The notes: generated by a model from the sequence alone, not told the origin. DNA of 25,476 bases from a virus (IMGVR_UViG_3300044797_000169:1-25476), one strand, 5' to 3'. Positions 1 through 8,244 are shown, numbered from the stretch's first letter. Translations and numbers: made by a program.

Positions 1-193
1 GTTGACCAAGTTGTGATGCCGTCTGTTGTTGAAGTTGCGGTAAATTCTGGTTGAACTGAGTTGCATAAGCCGCTTGCTGTTGCTGCATCTGAGTTAATGC
101 CGCTGGAGTTTGTGGAGGCGCTGGAGATTGAGGTCCGCTTCCAACAAGAGGACTTAGTATTGCATTTGAAATGCCGCTTATTGCAGATCCCAT
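1..193 (-). CDS. N-terminal part of a virion-type protein (runs off left edge)
   Basis: An open frame starts at the ATG at 191-193 and continues past the left edge. Only about 64 residues are visible: a short small-residue-rich N-terminus (MGSAISGISNAI...), a Pro-rich stretch, then a Gln/Ala-rich segment with QQQQ and QLQQQT that looks like a helical or coiled-coil start. An AAGGA ribosome site lies just upstream of the ATG. It directly follows the acetyltransferase gene in the late operon, after the tail adaptor and stabilization-like genes. In podoviruses this position often holds ejection or internal virion proteins, so that role is plausible, but this is an inference from place and composition only. 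No catalytic motif is visible. Confidence 0.6.
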   Translation of the reverse strand, partial: MGSAISGISNAILSPLVGSGPQSPAPPQTPAALTQMQQQQAAYATQFNQNLPQLQQQTASQLGQ

Positions 194-194
194 G

Positions 195-524
195 TCAAAT
201 ATCCTTCATGAAATAAATCACGTTCCCTTTTAGAGAATATATTTTCATTCCATACTTAATAAGTTTCTCAACACACACAGTTGAATCTTTGGTTTGAATA
301 TCAACGCTTCCCAGTAGTTGTTTACAACCTTTTGATTTGCCAATCTCAATTGCAAAAGATGCCATATCTTCTAACAAACCAGTTCCTCTGTGCTCGGGAG
401 TTACGAAATAATCTTCGATGTAGAGAATTCCGTGATCTATTGAATAAACCAAAAAACCATTATCATTTTCGATAGTCTGTTTATTTCGACATTCAGAATT
501 ATATTGCGAATACAAAGATGCCAT
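195..524 (-). CDS. GNAT-family N-acetyltransferase-like protein
   Basis: This 109-aa protein has the shape of a small GNAT acetyltransferase. A strand ending in IEDYFVTPEH is followed by the acetyl-CoA pyrophosphate-binding loop PEHRGTG (about residues 43-49), a helix (LLEDMASFAIEIGKSKG) and C-terminal strands ending YFMKDI. GNATs move an acetyl group from acetyl-CoA to an amine, but the substrate cannot be told here. The protein is shorter than most GNATs (about 140-170 aa), because the N-terminal part before the acceptor strands is brief. The start is well supported by AAGAGGG seven bases upstream of the ATG. It sits among virion structural genes, so it could modify a virion or host protein. 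The family call is fairly sure; the role is unknown. Confidence 0.72.
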   Translation of the reverse strand: MASLYSQYNSECRNKQTIENDNGFLVYSIDHGILYIEDYFVTPEHRGTGLLEDMASFAIEIGKSKGCKQLLGSVDIQTKDSTVCVEKLIKYGMKIYSLKGNVIYFMKDI

Positions 525-533
525 TAAACCCTC

Positions 534-869
534 TTAAGACAATAATAATGTAACCGTCGTGGCTACAGTACATCCAAGATTTATTTTTGAGTTCGTATCT
601 AAATTTGACGGATGATAAACATCACAACTAGCGCCTTTATCCATGATCATGAATTTAACGCCGGTCTTATTTAAATTATGACTTACAAGCTGCGGGATAT
701 TGGCAAATCTGAAAACAACTGTAACTGTTTGAGTATTTAAGTTAGCAAATGTCATATTGCCGTTCATCTGCTTTTGCATCCCAGTGATCACTTGAGCCGC
801 TTTATTGTTAAAATCATTCTGATCAGTAACGTTCGTGAGATTATGCTGTGGAACAACCGAATTACTCAT
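534..869 (-). CDS. hypothetical 111-aa protein, probably virion-associated
   Basis: This is an unrecognised 111-aa protein. The N-terminal half is polar and probably helical (NDFNNKAAQVITGMQKQMNG). The rest is Thr/Val-rich and strand-like (TQTVTVVFRFANI near residue 50; CTVATTVTLLLS at the C-terminus), suggesting a small beta domain. It has no signal peptide or enzyme motif. The start codon overlaps the end of the 721-aa tail gene by four bases (ATGA), so the two are probably translationally coupled. By position it may be a small tail or tail-needle accessory protein, but the sequence itself does not show this. Confidence 0.6.
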   Translation of the reverse strand: MSNSVVPQHNLTNVTDQNDFNNKAAQVITGMQKQMNGNMTFANLNTQTVTVVFRFANIPQLVSHNLNKTGVKFMIMDKGASCDVYHPSNLDTNSKINLGCTVATTVTLLLS

Positions 870-3031
870 ACATTCCTCTGCATTCGTTCTTCCATGGTAT
901 ACCCATAGATGTTTAAAGGTGATGATGCGCCTTGAGCATAAATCTCAAAAGCAACAGCTTTTGCCGCAATTCCAAAATCAATTCGATCTTGAAAAACTCC
1001 AATATTCATCGTCGATGCGACAACGATACTCGGACCATAGTCTTGATAAAAATTAACCGAGACCAAATAAGTTGACGATTGAACTGTATTATCCATATAG
1101 AGTCTGCGAAATTGTTTAGTCACTGAGTTGCCAAGATCATGCATAAACTTGGATTTAAAATAAAGCGTCGGGCCAACTCCGTTATCAGCAATCATCGTTG
1201 GACTAAACTGATTCACTCGCCCTAAATAATCTCCATAAAATGGATAACGAGTGTTGTTAACCCCTTGCATTTGAGCGAAAACTGTCGCTTGAATTCCGGT
1301 ATAAGTCGTCCAAGCTGTGACTGCATAATCGTAAACTAGAAGTAAATTATTAGTCGTTGATCCATCAATTGGAATTGATATCAGTAATTGATTTCTTAAT
1401 TTATCATGAGACATGCACGCAGTAGTTAAAGCCGCTGTATAATTCATTCGATCAAAAAAGTTTTGAACCTTTAATGAAAGAACGTTCATACTGGATCCGT
1501 TAAATTCTATGATTCCCTTGCGATCCAAAAAAACCATCATATTATCGTGAAGAACTGCGCATCTGTTGTTTACACATCCAAAAATCGGCGAGACTTCTTG
1601 TAAAAAGAAATTGTTTGGATTGTCACCGCTTAATAAATGAAACGAGTTCTTTTTAAAAATATAAAGGCCTTGCGAGTAAGCTTGAAGACAAGTGATGTAA
1701 TCAGAATCGTTCGTTCTCGTTTCAAAATTAAATGTTGGGTTATATCCTTCCGGCTCCGTTGAATCAGAAAACCAAACCAAAGACGGTGCTAAAGAATATC
1801 CAGCTGAAAACAACCTATTTTGATAAACTTCTAAAAATCTAGGAAAGTTATTATTCAGATCATATTCAGTTGGTACTAATTGAGCGTTATTATTTTGATA
1901 TTCAGTTATAAGACCAGTGAAAGTTGCATTCACCGGAGTGTAATTTAAATTATTATAAAACGTCCCAACATTAGATTGAACCGAAGCATATCCATTTCCA
2001 AAAAAACCCGTCCCCGTATTTACCCACGTCGTTGTTGATCCGCTCGCTGGAGTTGTATTTAAATAAACTGGATCAAATATATATGGAGAAATCGTGGCAC
2101 CAATACTGTTTGCAGTTCCGGAACCTATATTTGCTCCAGCTGCAACTCCTGGAACCCAATAAATATATTGATTGATCGCTGATATTCCGTACTGAAGAGG
2201 GGTTGCAACATTAATTGCATATTGAAGAAATGAACCTCCATTCATTATGGTTGATCCATCAAAATTTGAATTGATTAAAGCCATCGGAGTCAATGGCCCT
2301 TCGAATCCTCTATTGTTTACATATGTAAAATAACAATAAAATATTCCGCTAACTCCGACCGCAGGCCAACCTTGTGTAAAAGCGTTCGTATATGCAATCG
2401 ATACTCCGGTTGGAAAAGCTCCACTTCCAGGAGGCAAAACTCTGCTCACTTGTGGCAAGGAAACCATAGTGGTCGTCACGCCATCGAACTTGCAAAATTT
2501 ATTTCCATCCGCCATGAACGCATAATTGTTCATCACTTTAACGCTAACCGTGTCGTCCACTAATAAAAATGGATCTTGATAAACTGTCGCTCCAATCGGA
2601 AGTAACTGTGTGTTGGATGCATTTGGAATATAAATTCCAGCTTCACCCTTAGAATTGAATCCCCCAATATCCCATCCACCAGCTATAGCAAAACCAATAA
2701 CGCCATTAACTTGCGTGGTTCCATTAACCGTAAAACTTAAACCAGTCATTTGTGTTTGAGTGGATCCGAACCAAATCCCACCAGTCACGCCAATCATGAT
2801 TCCACTATTGCCATTCAAATATGAAATCTCTTGTAATGCATTAATGGATCCGGCAAATGTTTGACCTATATATTGAGTTGATCCCCATCTTTGGGTTAAA
2901 GCACCAATCGTTTGGAAATCAAAATTCTGTATGCTTAAAAACTCCATCGGTTGAGTCAAATAAGGTGAGTACTTAGTGTTAATCCCACCAAAATTTGTAT
3001 ACGCTTCGTTTTTAAACTTCGGATTAGACAT
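866..3031 (-). CDS. large beta-rich tail protein, P22 gp10 / tail nozzle-like
   Basis: This is a 721-aa, strand-rich protein without signal peptide. The N-terminus contains a pattern typical of podoviral DNA-stabilization/nozzle proteins: GGINTKYSP near residue 15, then a segment with NFDF and TQRWGSTQ near residues 32-52, resembling the usual 'G-N-x-R-x-SP ... N-V-D-...-G-A-L-x-x-R-x-G' start. Later segments (LYIFKKNSFHLLSG, MMVFLDRKGIIEFNG, LLLVYDYAVTAWTTY) resemble blades of a propeller-like hub. It follows the head-tail adaptor, with its ATG overlapping the adaptor stop (TAATG) and GGAAG upstream. A structural tail role is likely; exact equivalence to P22 gp10 or T7 gp12 is inferred from gene order and general motif pattern. 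Confidence 0.68.
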   Translation of the reverse strand: MSNPKFKNEAYTNFGGINTKYSPYLTQPMEFLSIQNFDFQTIGALTQRWGSTQYIGQTFAGSINALQEISYLNGNSGIMIGVTGGIWFGSTQTQMTGLSFTVNGTTQVNGVIGFAIAGGWDIGGFNSKGEAGIYIPNASNTQLLPIGATVYQDPFLLVDDTVSVKVMNNYAFMADGNKFCKFDGVTTTMVSLPQVSRVLPPGSGAFPTGVSIAYTNAFTQGWPAVGVSGIFYCYFTYVNNRGFEGPLTPMALINSNFDGSTIMNGGSFLQYAINVATPLQYGISAINQYIYWVPGVAAGANIGSGTANSIGATISPYIFDPVYLNTTPASGSTTTWVNTGTGFFGNGYASVQSNVGTFYNNLNYTPVNATFTGLITEYQNNNAQLVPTEYDLNNNFPRFLEVYQNRLFSAGYSLAPSLVWFSDSTEPEGYNPTFNFETRTNDSDYITCLQAYSQGLYIFKKNSFHLLSGDNPNNFFLQEVSPIFGCVNNRCAVLHDNMMVFLDRKGIIEFNGSSMNVLSLKVQNFFDRMNYTAALTTACMSHDKLRNQLLISIPIDGSTTNNLLLVYDYAVTAWTTYTGIQATVFAQMQGVNNTRYPFYGDYLGRVNQFSPTMIADNGVGPTLYFKSKFMHDLGNSVTKQFRRLYMDNTVQSSTYLVSVNFYQDYGPSIVVASTMNIGVFQDRIDFGIAAKAVAFEIYAQGASSPLNIYGYTMEERMQRNV

Positions 3032-3693
3032 TAATAATAACTTCCATAATCATACGAGCTCGTCTCAATAATTCTTCGAGATTGATCTTGTTTACGTTGC
3101 GCAGTCATTTTCTTGAGTAAATTTAAATATTCCATTTTCTTAGAAACTAAATTCTCTGGAGCCCGATCATCTTTAATGAATCCATTAAAGGCAGCGACAA
3201 TTGCTATATACTCCATGAATTGCTCTGGGACGTCGGGAGTATCAGTATCGTTCTGTAAATCAACGAGCTTTGGGGAATAATAAAGTCTCAAATAATAATT
3301 TTGCTGCGGAGTCGGAAATAAAGAAAACCTATCTTTTAAAAGAATATAATTTTCTGGAATACCCAAAACACTTGGAACTAAATCCTGTTGGTTTACAGTC
3401 ATTGGAATCAAAGCAATTCTATTCTCTGAACCAGGTACTCCATAGCCGGATATAATGATCTCAAATCTGTGAAGAAAAATAAAATCAGGAGGCACTAAAT
3501 AATCAGCTTGAGACCCTATCGTTTGAGTTACAGCTCTTATTTGATACCAATTTTGACCAGCTCCTAAAAGTTCAAATTGAACTTGTCGTTGAGCTAAATT
3601 AAGCCAAGTATTTATGTCGTTTGAATTGAAGTAACCTTGCTTTTCGTCATCCAGCCAAGACAACACCAAAGTCGATAGCTGACTCCTCGTCAT
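3031..3693 (-). CDS. head-tail adaptor (connector) protein
   Basis: This 220-aa protein starts with a helix pattern seen in phage connector/adaptor proteins that dock below the portal: TLVLSWLDDEKQGYF, then DINTWLNLAQRQVQFEL (about residues 24-42). The middle is strand-like, with QADYLVPPDFIFLHRFEI and ILLKDRFSLFPTP. The C-terminus is helical and basic (FMEYIAIVAAF..., KKMEYLNLLKKM) and ends in a Tyr-rich tail. The start is supported by GGGGGA eight bases upstream of the ATG. It lies immediately before the large tail stabilization-like gene, which is the usual order in short-tailed phages (connector, then nozzle). Function is inferred from family-like motifs and context. Confidence 0.75.
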   Translation of the reverse strand: MTRSQLSTLVLSWLDDEKQGYFNSNDINTWLNLAQRQVQFELLGAGQNWYQIRAVTQTIGSQADYLVPPDFIFLHRFEIIISGYGVPGSENRIALIPMTVNQQDLVPSVLGIPENYILLKDRFSLFPTPQQNYYLRLYYSPKLVDLQNDTDTPDVPEQFMEYIAIVAAFNGFIKDDRAPENLVSKKMEYLNLLKKMTAQRKQDQSRRIIETSSYDYGSYY

Positions 3694-3703
3694 TTTAATC
3701 CCC

Positions 3704-3937
3704 CTATGGCCAAGTCAATTGCGGCGGCACTTCACCGAATGCCGCACTCACTTCTAAACTCCATGACGTCGAGATACCTATTCCGTCAACACTCGCCCAT
3801 ATAGCGTGGGCTTGCCATAAAAACCCACGCGTACAAAGACCAAACCCATTAACAGCTTCAACCTGACAGATTCCGAAATCGGCTATCGCCATTCCATATG
3901 AAAATACATCATTTGGATCCCGGATATCTAAACCCAT
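3704..3937 (-). CDS. hypothetical 77-aa protein
   Basis: This short protein begins MGLDIRDPND and is rich in Gly, Ala, Trp and Ser, with alternating patterns that suggest beta strands (GFLWQAHAIWASVDGIGI, SWSLEVSAAF). I chose the ATG at 3937 because it overlaps the glycosyltransferase stop (TAATG) and has GGAG five bases upstream. A TTG further upstream (3961) would extend it into the preceding gene but has no such support. There is no recognisable domain. It may be a small virion component of the tail region; nothing in the sequence fixes its function. Confidence 0.55.
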   Translation of the reverse strand: MGLDIRDPNDVFSYGMAIADFGICQVEAVNGFGLCTRGFLWQAHAIWASVDGIGISTSWSLEVSAAFGEVPPQLTWP

Positions 3938-6144
3938 TAAAGCTCCATGAATTTGATCCAATCATCGGCAACTGATGCCCAGTCATGGTGTTCAAAATTA
4001 AAATTATTTAGTCTTTCCCATTTTTTATCAACCAAAGCGGCTTTTACTTCATTTGCATAAGCCTCAATTTGCTCTGGAGTTACACAGTCGTGATCAAGCA
4101 TTACAGCCTGACCTTTTTGTTCGAACTCAGATAATGTATTTGCCAAAGCTCCAAGCCTTCTGGTGACTGGAAATATTTTTAAGGCTTCCATTTCAAGTGC
4201 CGTGATACAAAAAGTTTCAATGAAGTTGCATGGATGAATCCAGATAACTGCATCAGATACTTCTTGATACATTTTATTTTGCTCAGTGAATCCATGATAT
4301 TTAACATATGGACGCTCACTCATCATAACGTTGAGTCTATCAGCGAGGTCTTTCATTCCATACTTTTCTAGATTTTCTAGACCATAGTAAACATGAAGCT
4401 CTATGTCAGGGAATTGCCTTCTAACAATATCACAGACCAACATAGCGCGATCAAGTCCACGGTCAGGCGAAGACATCCAAACCAGTTTGTTCGGATTTTT
4501 CTCTTTGCCAACAAAGTCAAACTTACGCGAAGGAATACCATTGCGAGTAACAATAATTTTTTCTCCAGGTACACCTTGTTTCCCCGTCACGTAAGATTTA
4601 TGAAATTCAGATAAACATAACATTTTATCGAAGTTGTGCCGGATCTCAACGGTTCCGGTTACAAGATCATGGCACCACAAATATGTCTTACCTTTTGTAA
4701 GCTGAATATTATGCCTCCAAGCGATATGAACTTTTGGTCTGTGAGCATAGAAATATTCATTCACCTTAGCGTTTGATTTATAAACAACTCCTGATTCAGC
4801 AACCATATCTTCAGTTCGAGCGTTGAATACTAAAACGTTACGACCAGTTTTTGTTTTTAAATGCCTAGCCATTTCAATTAATGCCGTCTCAGATCCGCCC
4901 ATGCCTTTTGATTTATAAAGCTCTTCGTCGAACGGATAAGCCTGATTCGGTGGACAGGTAATAACAATGTCTTCATTGTCAGTCTGACCATTCTCTAATG
5001 TAACTAAAGGCTTCATTCTAATTATTTCATTTAAAATAGTTAAAGCCTCTGGGTGTTTATATTTATCAAAACATTCTTTAGCTTCCCGCTCAGCTTCATC
5101 CATTTTACCAAAATGAACTAAAATTTTAGACATCTGAATTGAAGGCATTAATCCATAGCAATCTCTGAAATTAAAAATAGCTCCTGTATAAGGAGATCCT
5201 TCATTCATGTTGATGCAATTTTTAGCCGCAGAATATAAAGGTAGCGCTGATTTTAAGTCGCCCTTTTTTAGAAATGAATCTCCGGCACCAACGTAAAATT
5301 CAGCCCTATTAGTATCGAGTTTTAATCCAGCTAAAGCGAACTCAATAGCTCGATCATACCAGCGATGCTTTTGCTCTTTCATGTCATCTTTAATCAAATC
5401 GCCTAGGTATTGAGCCGAATAACATCCATATTGATGAGCTAGCATTCGGTCGTGCATTTCAAGATCTGCTCTTTTAATTACATTTTCAAATTCAACGATA
5501 GCCTGATCTTGCTTTTGGTTTTCGAATAGTTCTTTGCCGTAATAGAATTGAAGTCTCGCGTCGAGTTCGCCTTTTTCTCTAAGACCCTCTAAAATATTAA
5601 TGTTACGAGACCTATCTTTTAATAAATCTTCGCCGTCTCTTAAATGTTTAACAGCCCAGGAGACTGCAAAGTCTGGCTTCCATTCTTTCTTAAGATCCAA
5701 ACCTTCATGAAGAGCATATTTCCATTTTGGATTAAGATCTCTTTTAACAACCCTTTCTCTCATGAACGACACTATAGGATTTTGATCTTTATCAACTGTG
5801 TAATGGTATGTGTTGAACCAAAGGTCTGCATGCTCCATTGCAGATTTTTTCCACTCCATGAAATTATCTCTTTGAAACAAAACGTCATCAAGATCCATCC
5901 ACATGATAAAATCAGATGTTGCATGAGAAAATGCGTAATTTCTTGCCTTCGCAAAATCATTACACCATTCAAACTCGACTAGTTTACATCCTCTTTCGAC
6001 CGCTATTTCTTTTGTTTTATCTTTTGATCCTGTATCGCAAAATATTATTTCGTCAAAGCATCCTTCGACTGAGTCTAGAAATCTATTAATGTTTTTTTCT
6101 TCATCCCTCGCTATTACCGCGAGTGACAATGTGGGTAAGCTCAT
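3937..6144 (-). CDS. bifunctional glycosyltransferase (GT2 + TPR-like + GT4-like)
   Basis: This 735-aa protein has three parts. Residues about 1-200 are a GT-A/family 2 glycosyltransferase: SLAVIARDEEKNINRFLDS, then FDEIIFCDTGSKDKTKEIA, KARNYAF and the metal-binding WMDLDD. Residues about 200-380 are helical and TPR-like (AEFYVGAGDSFLKKGDLKSALPLY). Residues about 400-735 look like a GT-B/family 4 transferase: GMGGSETALIEMARHL, IVTRNGIP, WMSSPDRGLD and a WIHPCNFIETFCITALEMEA acceptor-like motif. GT2-TPR proteins usually glycosylate with nucleotide sugars. AGGAG precedes the ATG. Its place between a fibre-like gene and the head-tail adaptor suggests that it decorates a virion protein or modifies the host surface; which one is unknown. 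Confidence 0.85.
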   Translation of the reverse strand: MSLPTLSLAVIARDEEKNINRFLDSVEGCFDEIIFCDTGSKDKTKEIAVERGCKLVEFEWCNDFAKARNYAFSHATSDFIMWMDLDDVLFQRDNFMEWKKSAMEHADLWFNTYHYTVDKDQNPIVSFMRERVVKRDLNPKWKYALHEGLDLKKEWKPDFAVSWAVKHLRDGEDLLKDRSRNINILEGLREKGELDARLQFYYGKELFENQKQDQAIVEFENVIKRADLEMHDRMLAHQYGCYSAQYLGDLIKDDMKEQKHRWYDRAIEFALAGLKLDTNRAEFYVGAGDSFLKKGDLKSALPLYSAAKNCINMNEGSPYTGAIFNFRDCYGLMPSIQMSKILVHFGKMDEAEREAKECFDKYKHPEALTILNEIIRMKPLVTLENGQTDNEDIVITCPPNQAYPFDEELYKSKGMGGSETALIEMARHLKTKTGRNVLVFNARTEDMVAESGVVYKSNAKVNEYFYAHRPKVHIAWRHNIQLTKGKTYLWCHDLVTGTVEIRHNFDKMLCLSEFHKSYVTGKQGVPGEKIIVTRNGIPSRKFDFVGKEKNPNKLVWMSSPDRGLDRAMLVCDIVRRQFPDIELHVYYGLENLEKYGMKDLADRLNVMMSERPYVKYHGFTEQNKMYQEVSDAVIWIHPCNFIETFCITALEMEALKIFPVTRRLGALANTLSEFEQKGQAVMLDHDCVTPEQIEAYANEVKAALVDKKWERLNNFNFEHHDWASVADDWIKFMEL

Positions 6145-6154
6145 TGCTGCACTC

Positions 6155-6883
6155 CTATAAACCTGTTTTAGTTACTTGTGAGACGCCATTTGCTATATTT
6201 TTATCTCGAAGGAGCGTCGAAGACCCTCGGTTATAAATCTGTAATAAACCAGCTGCTTTTGAATAATAATTATCGCCTTCAAGGTTTTCTTGAACGCGCT
6301 TCAGGTATCCAAACAAATCAATCGGATCTGTTAATTGACCGCCGAATGTAGATCCGACTGTTCCGATCAATGCGCCTAAAGAACTTGAGCCTGTCAATTC
6401 TGATAAAATAGTAATTCCCAAAGCGTAATTTGAAGTCCCAATTGCTAGAATAGATGTACCTATTGCAGCAATCGAAGTTCCTATTGCAACGTTCGTTTGA
6501 CCTAAAGCAACAGCTGTTATTCCAAGAGCAACAGCGCTTGTTCCTAACGCAATACCAGAAGTCCCTATTGCTACAGACGTGGTTCCAAGAGCCACTATCG
6601 TAGATCCAATTTCGTTTATGGAATCTGCTGGATCAATCGAGCCAGGGATATATCGAACTGAACCAAGACCCGTTGTAAATCCGTCTATTAAAAAACAAAT
6701 CGGTGTTGTGGTTCCCCAGATAAATGAATAAATGCCAGTGGCACCGACAACATTAGATATTCCAGGAGCCGACACAGGTGTACCGTTTTGGTTGAATATT
6801 AAAAATGTTGGAGTCAACCCAAAATTACCTCTTGGATCTCCGCTAGCTGTTGATGGCCATGAAACGTAATATGTTTTTGCCAT
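6155..6883 (-). CDS. fibre-like structural protein with YadA-type heptad repeats
   Basis: This is a 242-aa protein. Residues about 1-80 look like a small beta-sandwich (KTYYVSWPSTASGDPRGNFG ... TPTFLIFNQNG ... GIYSFIWG). Residues 96-158 are nine consecutive seven-residue repeats of consensus (s/a)VA(I/L)GTs, for example SVAIGTS, GIALGTS and AVALGQT. This periodicity matches the head repeats of YadA-like trimeric autotransporter adhesins, which form left-handed beta-rolls. Residues about 180-242 form a charged tail (LFGYLKRVQENLEGDNYYSK). CAGGAA precedes the ATG. A trimeric fibre or host-recognition role is likely. A hydrophobic heptad coiled coil is an alternative but fits less well, because Gly occurs in every repeat. 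Confidence 0.72.
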   Translation of the reverse strand: MAKTYYVSWPSTASGDPRGNFGLTPTFLIFNQNGTPVSAPGISNVVGATGIYSFIWGTTTPICFLIDGFTTGLGSVRYIPGSIDPADSINEIGSTIVALGTTSVAIGTSGIALGTSAVALGITAVALGQTNVAIGTSIAAIGTSILAIGTSNYALGITILSELTGSSSLGALIGTVGSTFGGQLTDPIDLFGYLKRVQENLEGDNYYSKAAGLLQIYNRGSSTLLRDKNIANGVSQVTKTGL

Positions 6884-6886
6884 TGG

Positions 6887-7063
6887 TTATTCCTGTTTAT
6901 TTGGTTTTTGCGTGATTGTTATTTTTGTTGTTTCTTTCCAGTAAGGCCTAGTCTTCTCTTCGTTGATCCAATATTCGGCGTCTTTCATGCAATTAAATGC
7001 TACAAACCAAGTTGATCCATCTTCATAAGTTAAAACAACTTCCGTTGGCTCTAAGGTCATCAT
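6887..7063 (-). CDS. hypothetical 58-aa protein
   Basis: This small protein reads MMTLEPTEVVLTYEDGSTWFVAFNCMKDAEYWINEEKTRPYWKETTKITITQ..., with strand-helix-strand character and several aromatic residues. I place the start at 7063, where ATG overlaps the glycine-rich gene's TGA (ATGA junction) with a GAGG about ten bases upstream. An ATG at 7084 would add seven residues inside the previous gene. It has no known motif. It lies between the glycine-rich adhesin-like gene and the fibre gene, so it may be a chaperone or small structural piece for them, but this is a guess from position. Confidence 0.55.
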   Translation of the reverse strand: MMTLEPTEVVLTYEDGSTWFVAFNCMKDAEYWINEEKTRPYWKETTKITITQKPNKQE

Positions 7064-7731
7064 TGATAATATTCCTCTACCCATAAAACACCGGCCGCTC
7101 CGGCGCCGCCTATCTGACCGCCGCCTCCAGCTGTTCCACCGCTAGCTGATGCTCCAACTGCATAAGTGTAACTTGCTGAAGGTGTATTAATTAAAATTCT
7201 ACAGGTCGCGCCTGATCCGCCACCACCGCCACCGGCTCCAGCTGAGGGAGTTCCGCCGCCGCCGCCACCACAACCTGAATTTGCAGCTCCAGCTCCACCT
7301 GTACCTCCACCAGAGGGTTGGCCTGCGCCAGCTCCACCAATAGAAGATGATCCACCATTTCCAGATCCTGTTGATACAGTCGCCGCAGTCGTAATCGTGC
7401 TAGATTCTCCAGCTCCACCATTTACTAATACTAAAGTTGTTCCGACACTCGAAGCTGCAGTCCCACCAGAGCCACCAGAATAAGTTCCGGCACCACCACC
7501 ACCACCAGCAGAAATATTGGTGCCGTTAAAAGTCGTAGCGTTTCCAGCTCCGCCGCTTCCGCCGTTATTTAGAGCACCAGTTGAAGTTCCAGCTCCGCCA
7601 CCACCGCCGCCAATACAATTAACAATTATGTAGAGTACATTTGCGGGAGTCGTATAAGTCCCGCTGCCTGATGTGAACCTTTGCACAGTTGGATTAGTTA
7701 AAGAAATAGCGCCAAACGTTGGCTTAAACAT
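7060..7731 (-). CDS. glycine-rich adhesin-like phage protein
   Basis: This 223-aa protein begins with a short strand-forming region (FTSGSGTYTTPANVLYIIVN, residues about 19-38) and then consists almost entirely of Gly-rich tracts (GGGGGGAG, GGAGAGQPSGGGTGG, GGGGGSGA) broken by short strands, ending GAAGVLWVEEYYQ. This is the pattern of phage glycine-rich domains whose polyglycine-II helix bundles form receptor-binding tips or lattices, as in T-even Gp38-type adhesins. GGGGGAGAT lies just upstream of the ATG. The gene is the first after the intrinsic terminator that follows the capsid block. Receptor binding is an inference from composition; a capsid or tail lattice protein is also possible. 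Confidence 0.7.
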   Translation of the reverse strand: MFKPTFGAISLTNPTVQRFTSGSGTYTTPANVLYIIVNCIGGGGGGAGTSTGALNNGGSGGAGNATTFNGTNISAGGGGGAGTYSGGSGGTAASSVGTTLVLVNGGAGESSTITTAATVSTGSGNGGSSSIGGAGAGQPSGGGTGGAGAANSGCGGGGGGTPSAGAGGGGGGSGATCRILINTPSASYTYAVGASASGGTAGGGGQIGGAGAAGVLWVEEYYQ

Positions 7732-7745
7732 TTATCTCCCCCGAG

Positions 7746-7772
7746 AAAAAGCCGAGAAGTTTCCCTCTCGGC
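7746..7772 (-). terminator. intrinsic terminator after the capsid gene block
   Basis: On the minus strand a perfect 7-bp stem GCCGAGA/TCTCGGC with an 8-base loop is followed at once by TTTTTC. It sits in the 48-base gap between the second decoration-like gene and the glycine-rich gene. It probably lowers read-through from the capsid genes into the tail genes. Confidence 0.82.
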
Positions 7773-7779
7773 AAATTAT

Positions 7780-8244
7780 TTAAGCGATACCTGCAAGCTC
7801 AGTTTTAACGTCTTGAATCGGCGTTACAACCATAGCAACAGAAAGTCCTGTAACTGCCGAATTTGCTCCTGCCGTGATGTACATAAGAACATCGTTAGGC
7901 AATAAATTAAGCAAAGTCCCTCCAACAGTTAACGAGTAACCTCCAGAGATTGCACCAGATTGACTGGTTACACCAAGAACACCAGAAGTTCCGTAAGCCA
8001 CAAGTGCCTGCGAAGTTCCAAGTGCAAAAGCTGTTGAACCAGTACCTATAATGAATCTGTTTACAATCAATCCGATTGTTGGAGATCCAGAAGTTCCAAA
8101 AGCTGCAACTTGTACAGCATTAAGAGTACATGGATACATAATGTGAGCAGCGATTCCAGTCACACCAGTTGCAAGTGCTCCAGCAAATACATTCAGTTGT
8201 TTTTTTTGCTCAGAAGTATCTAGAGCTCGATTTGTGATAGCCAT
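7780..8244 (-). CDS. probable capsid decoration protein, copy 2
   Basis: This is a 154-aa strand-rich protein rich in Gly, Thr, Ala and Val. It is a clear paralogue of the gene just upstream (8257-8700). Both start M-x-I-x-N-R-x-L-D-x-S-x-x-x-Q, share an RFI(I/V)GTG segment (about residues 63-69), then ALGTS/VLGTS, YGTSGVLGV/FGTSGVLSV and LPNDVL/LQQNDML, and end in a V-x-P-(I/L)-x-D motif. AAAGGAGAT precedes the ATG, a strong ribosome site suiting high expression. Placed shortly after the major capsid gene, the pair are best explained as capsid decoration or head-fibre proteins, although a tail role cannot be excluded. Confidence 0.68.
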   Translation of the reverse strand: MAITNRALDTSEQKKQLNVFAGALATGVTGIAAHIMYPCTLNAVQVAAFGTSGSPTIGLIVNRFIIGTGSTAFALGTSQALVAYGTSGVLGVTSQSGAISGGYSLTVGGTLLNLLPNDVLMYITAGANSAVTGLSVAMVVTPIQDVKTELAGIA

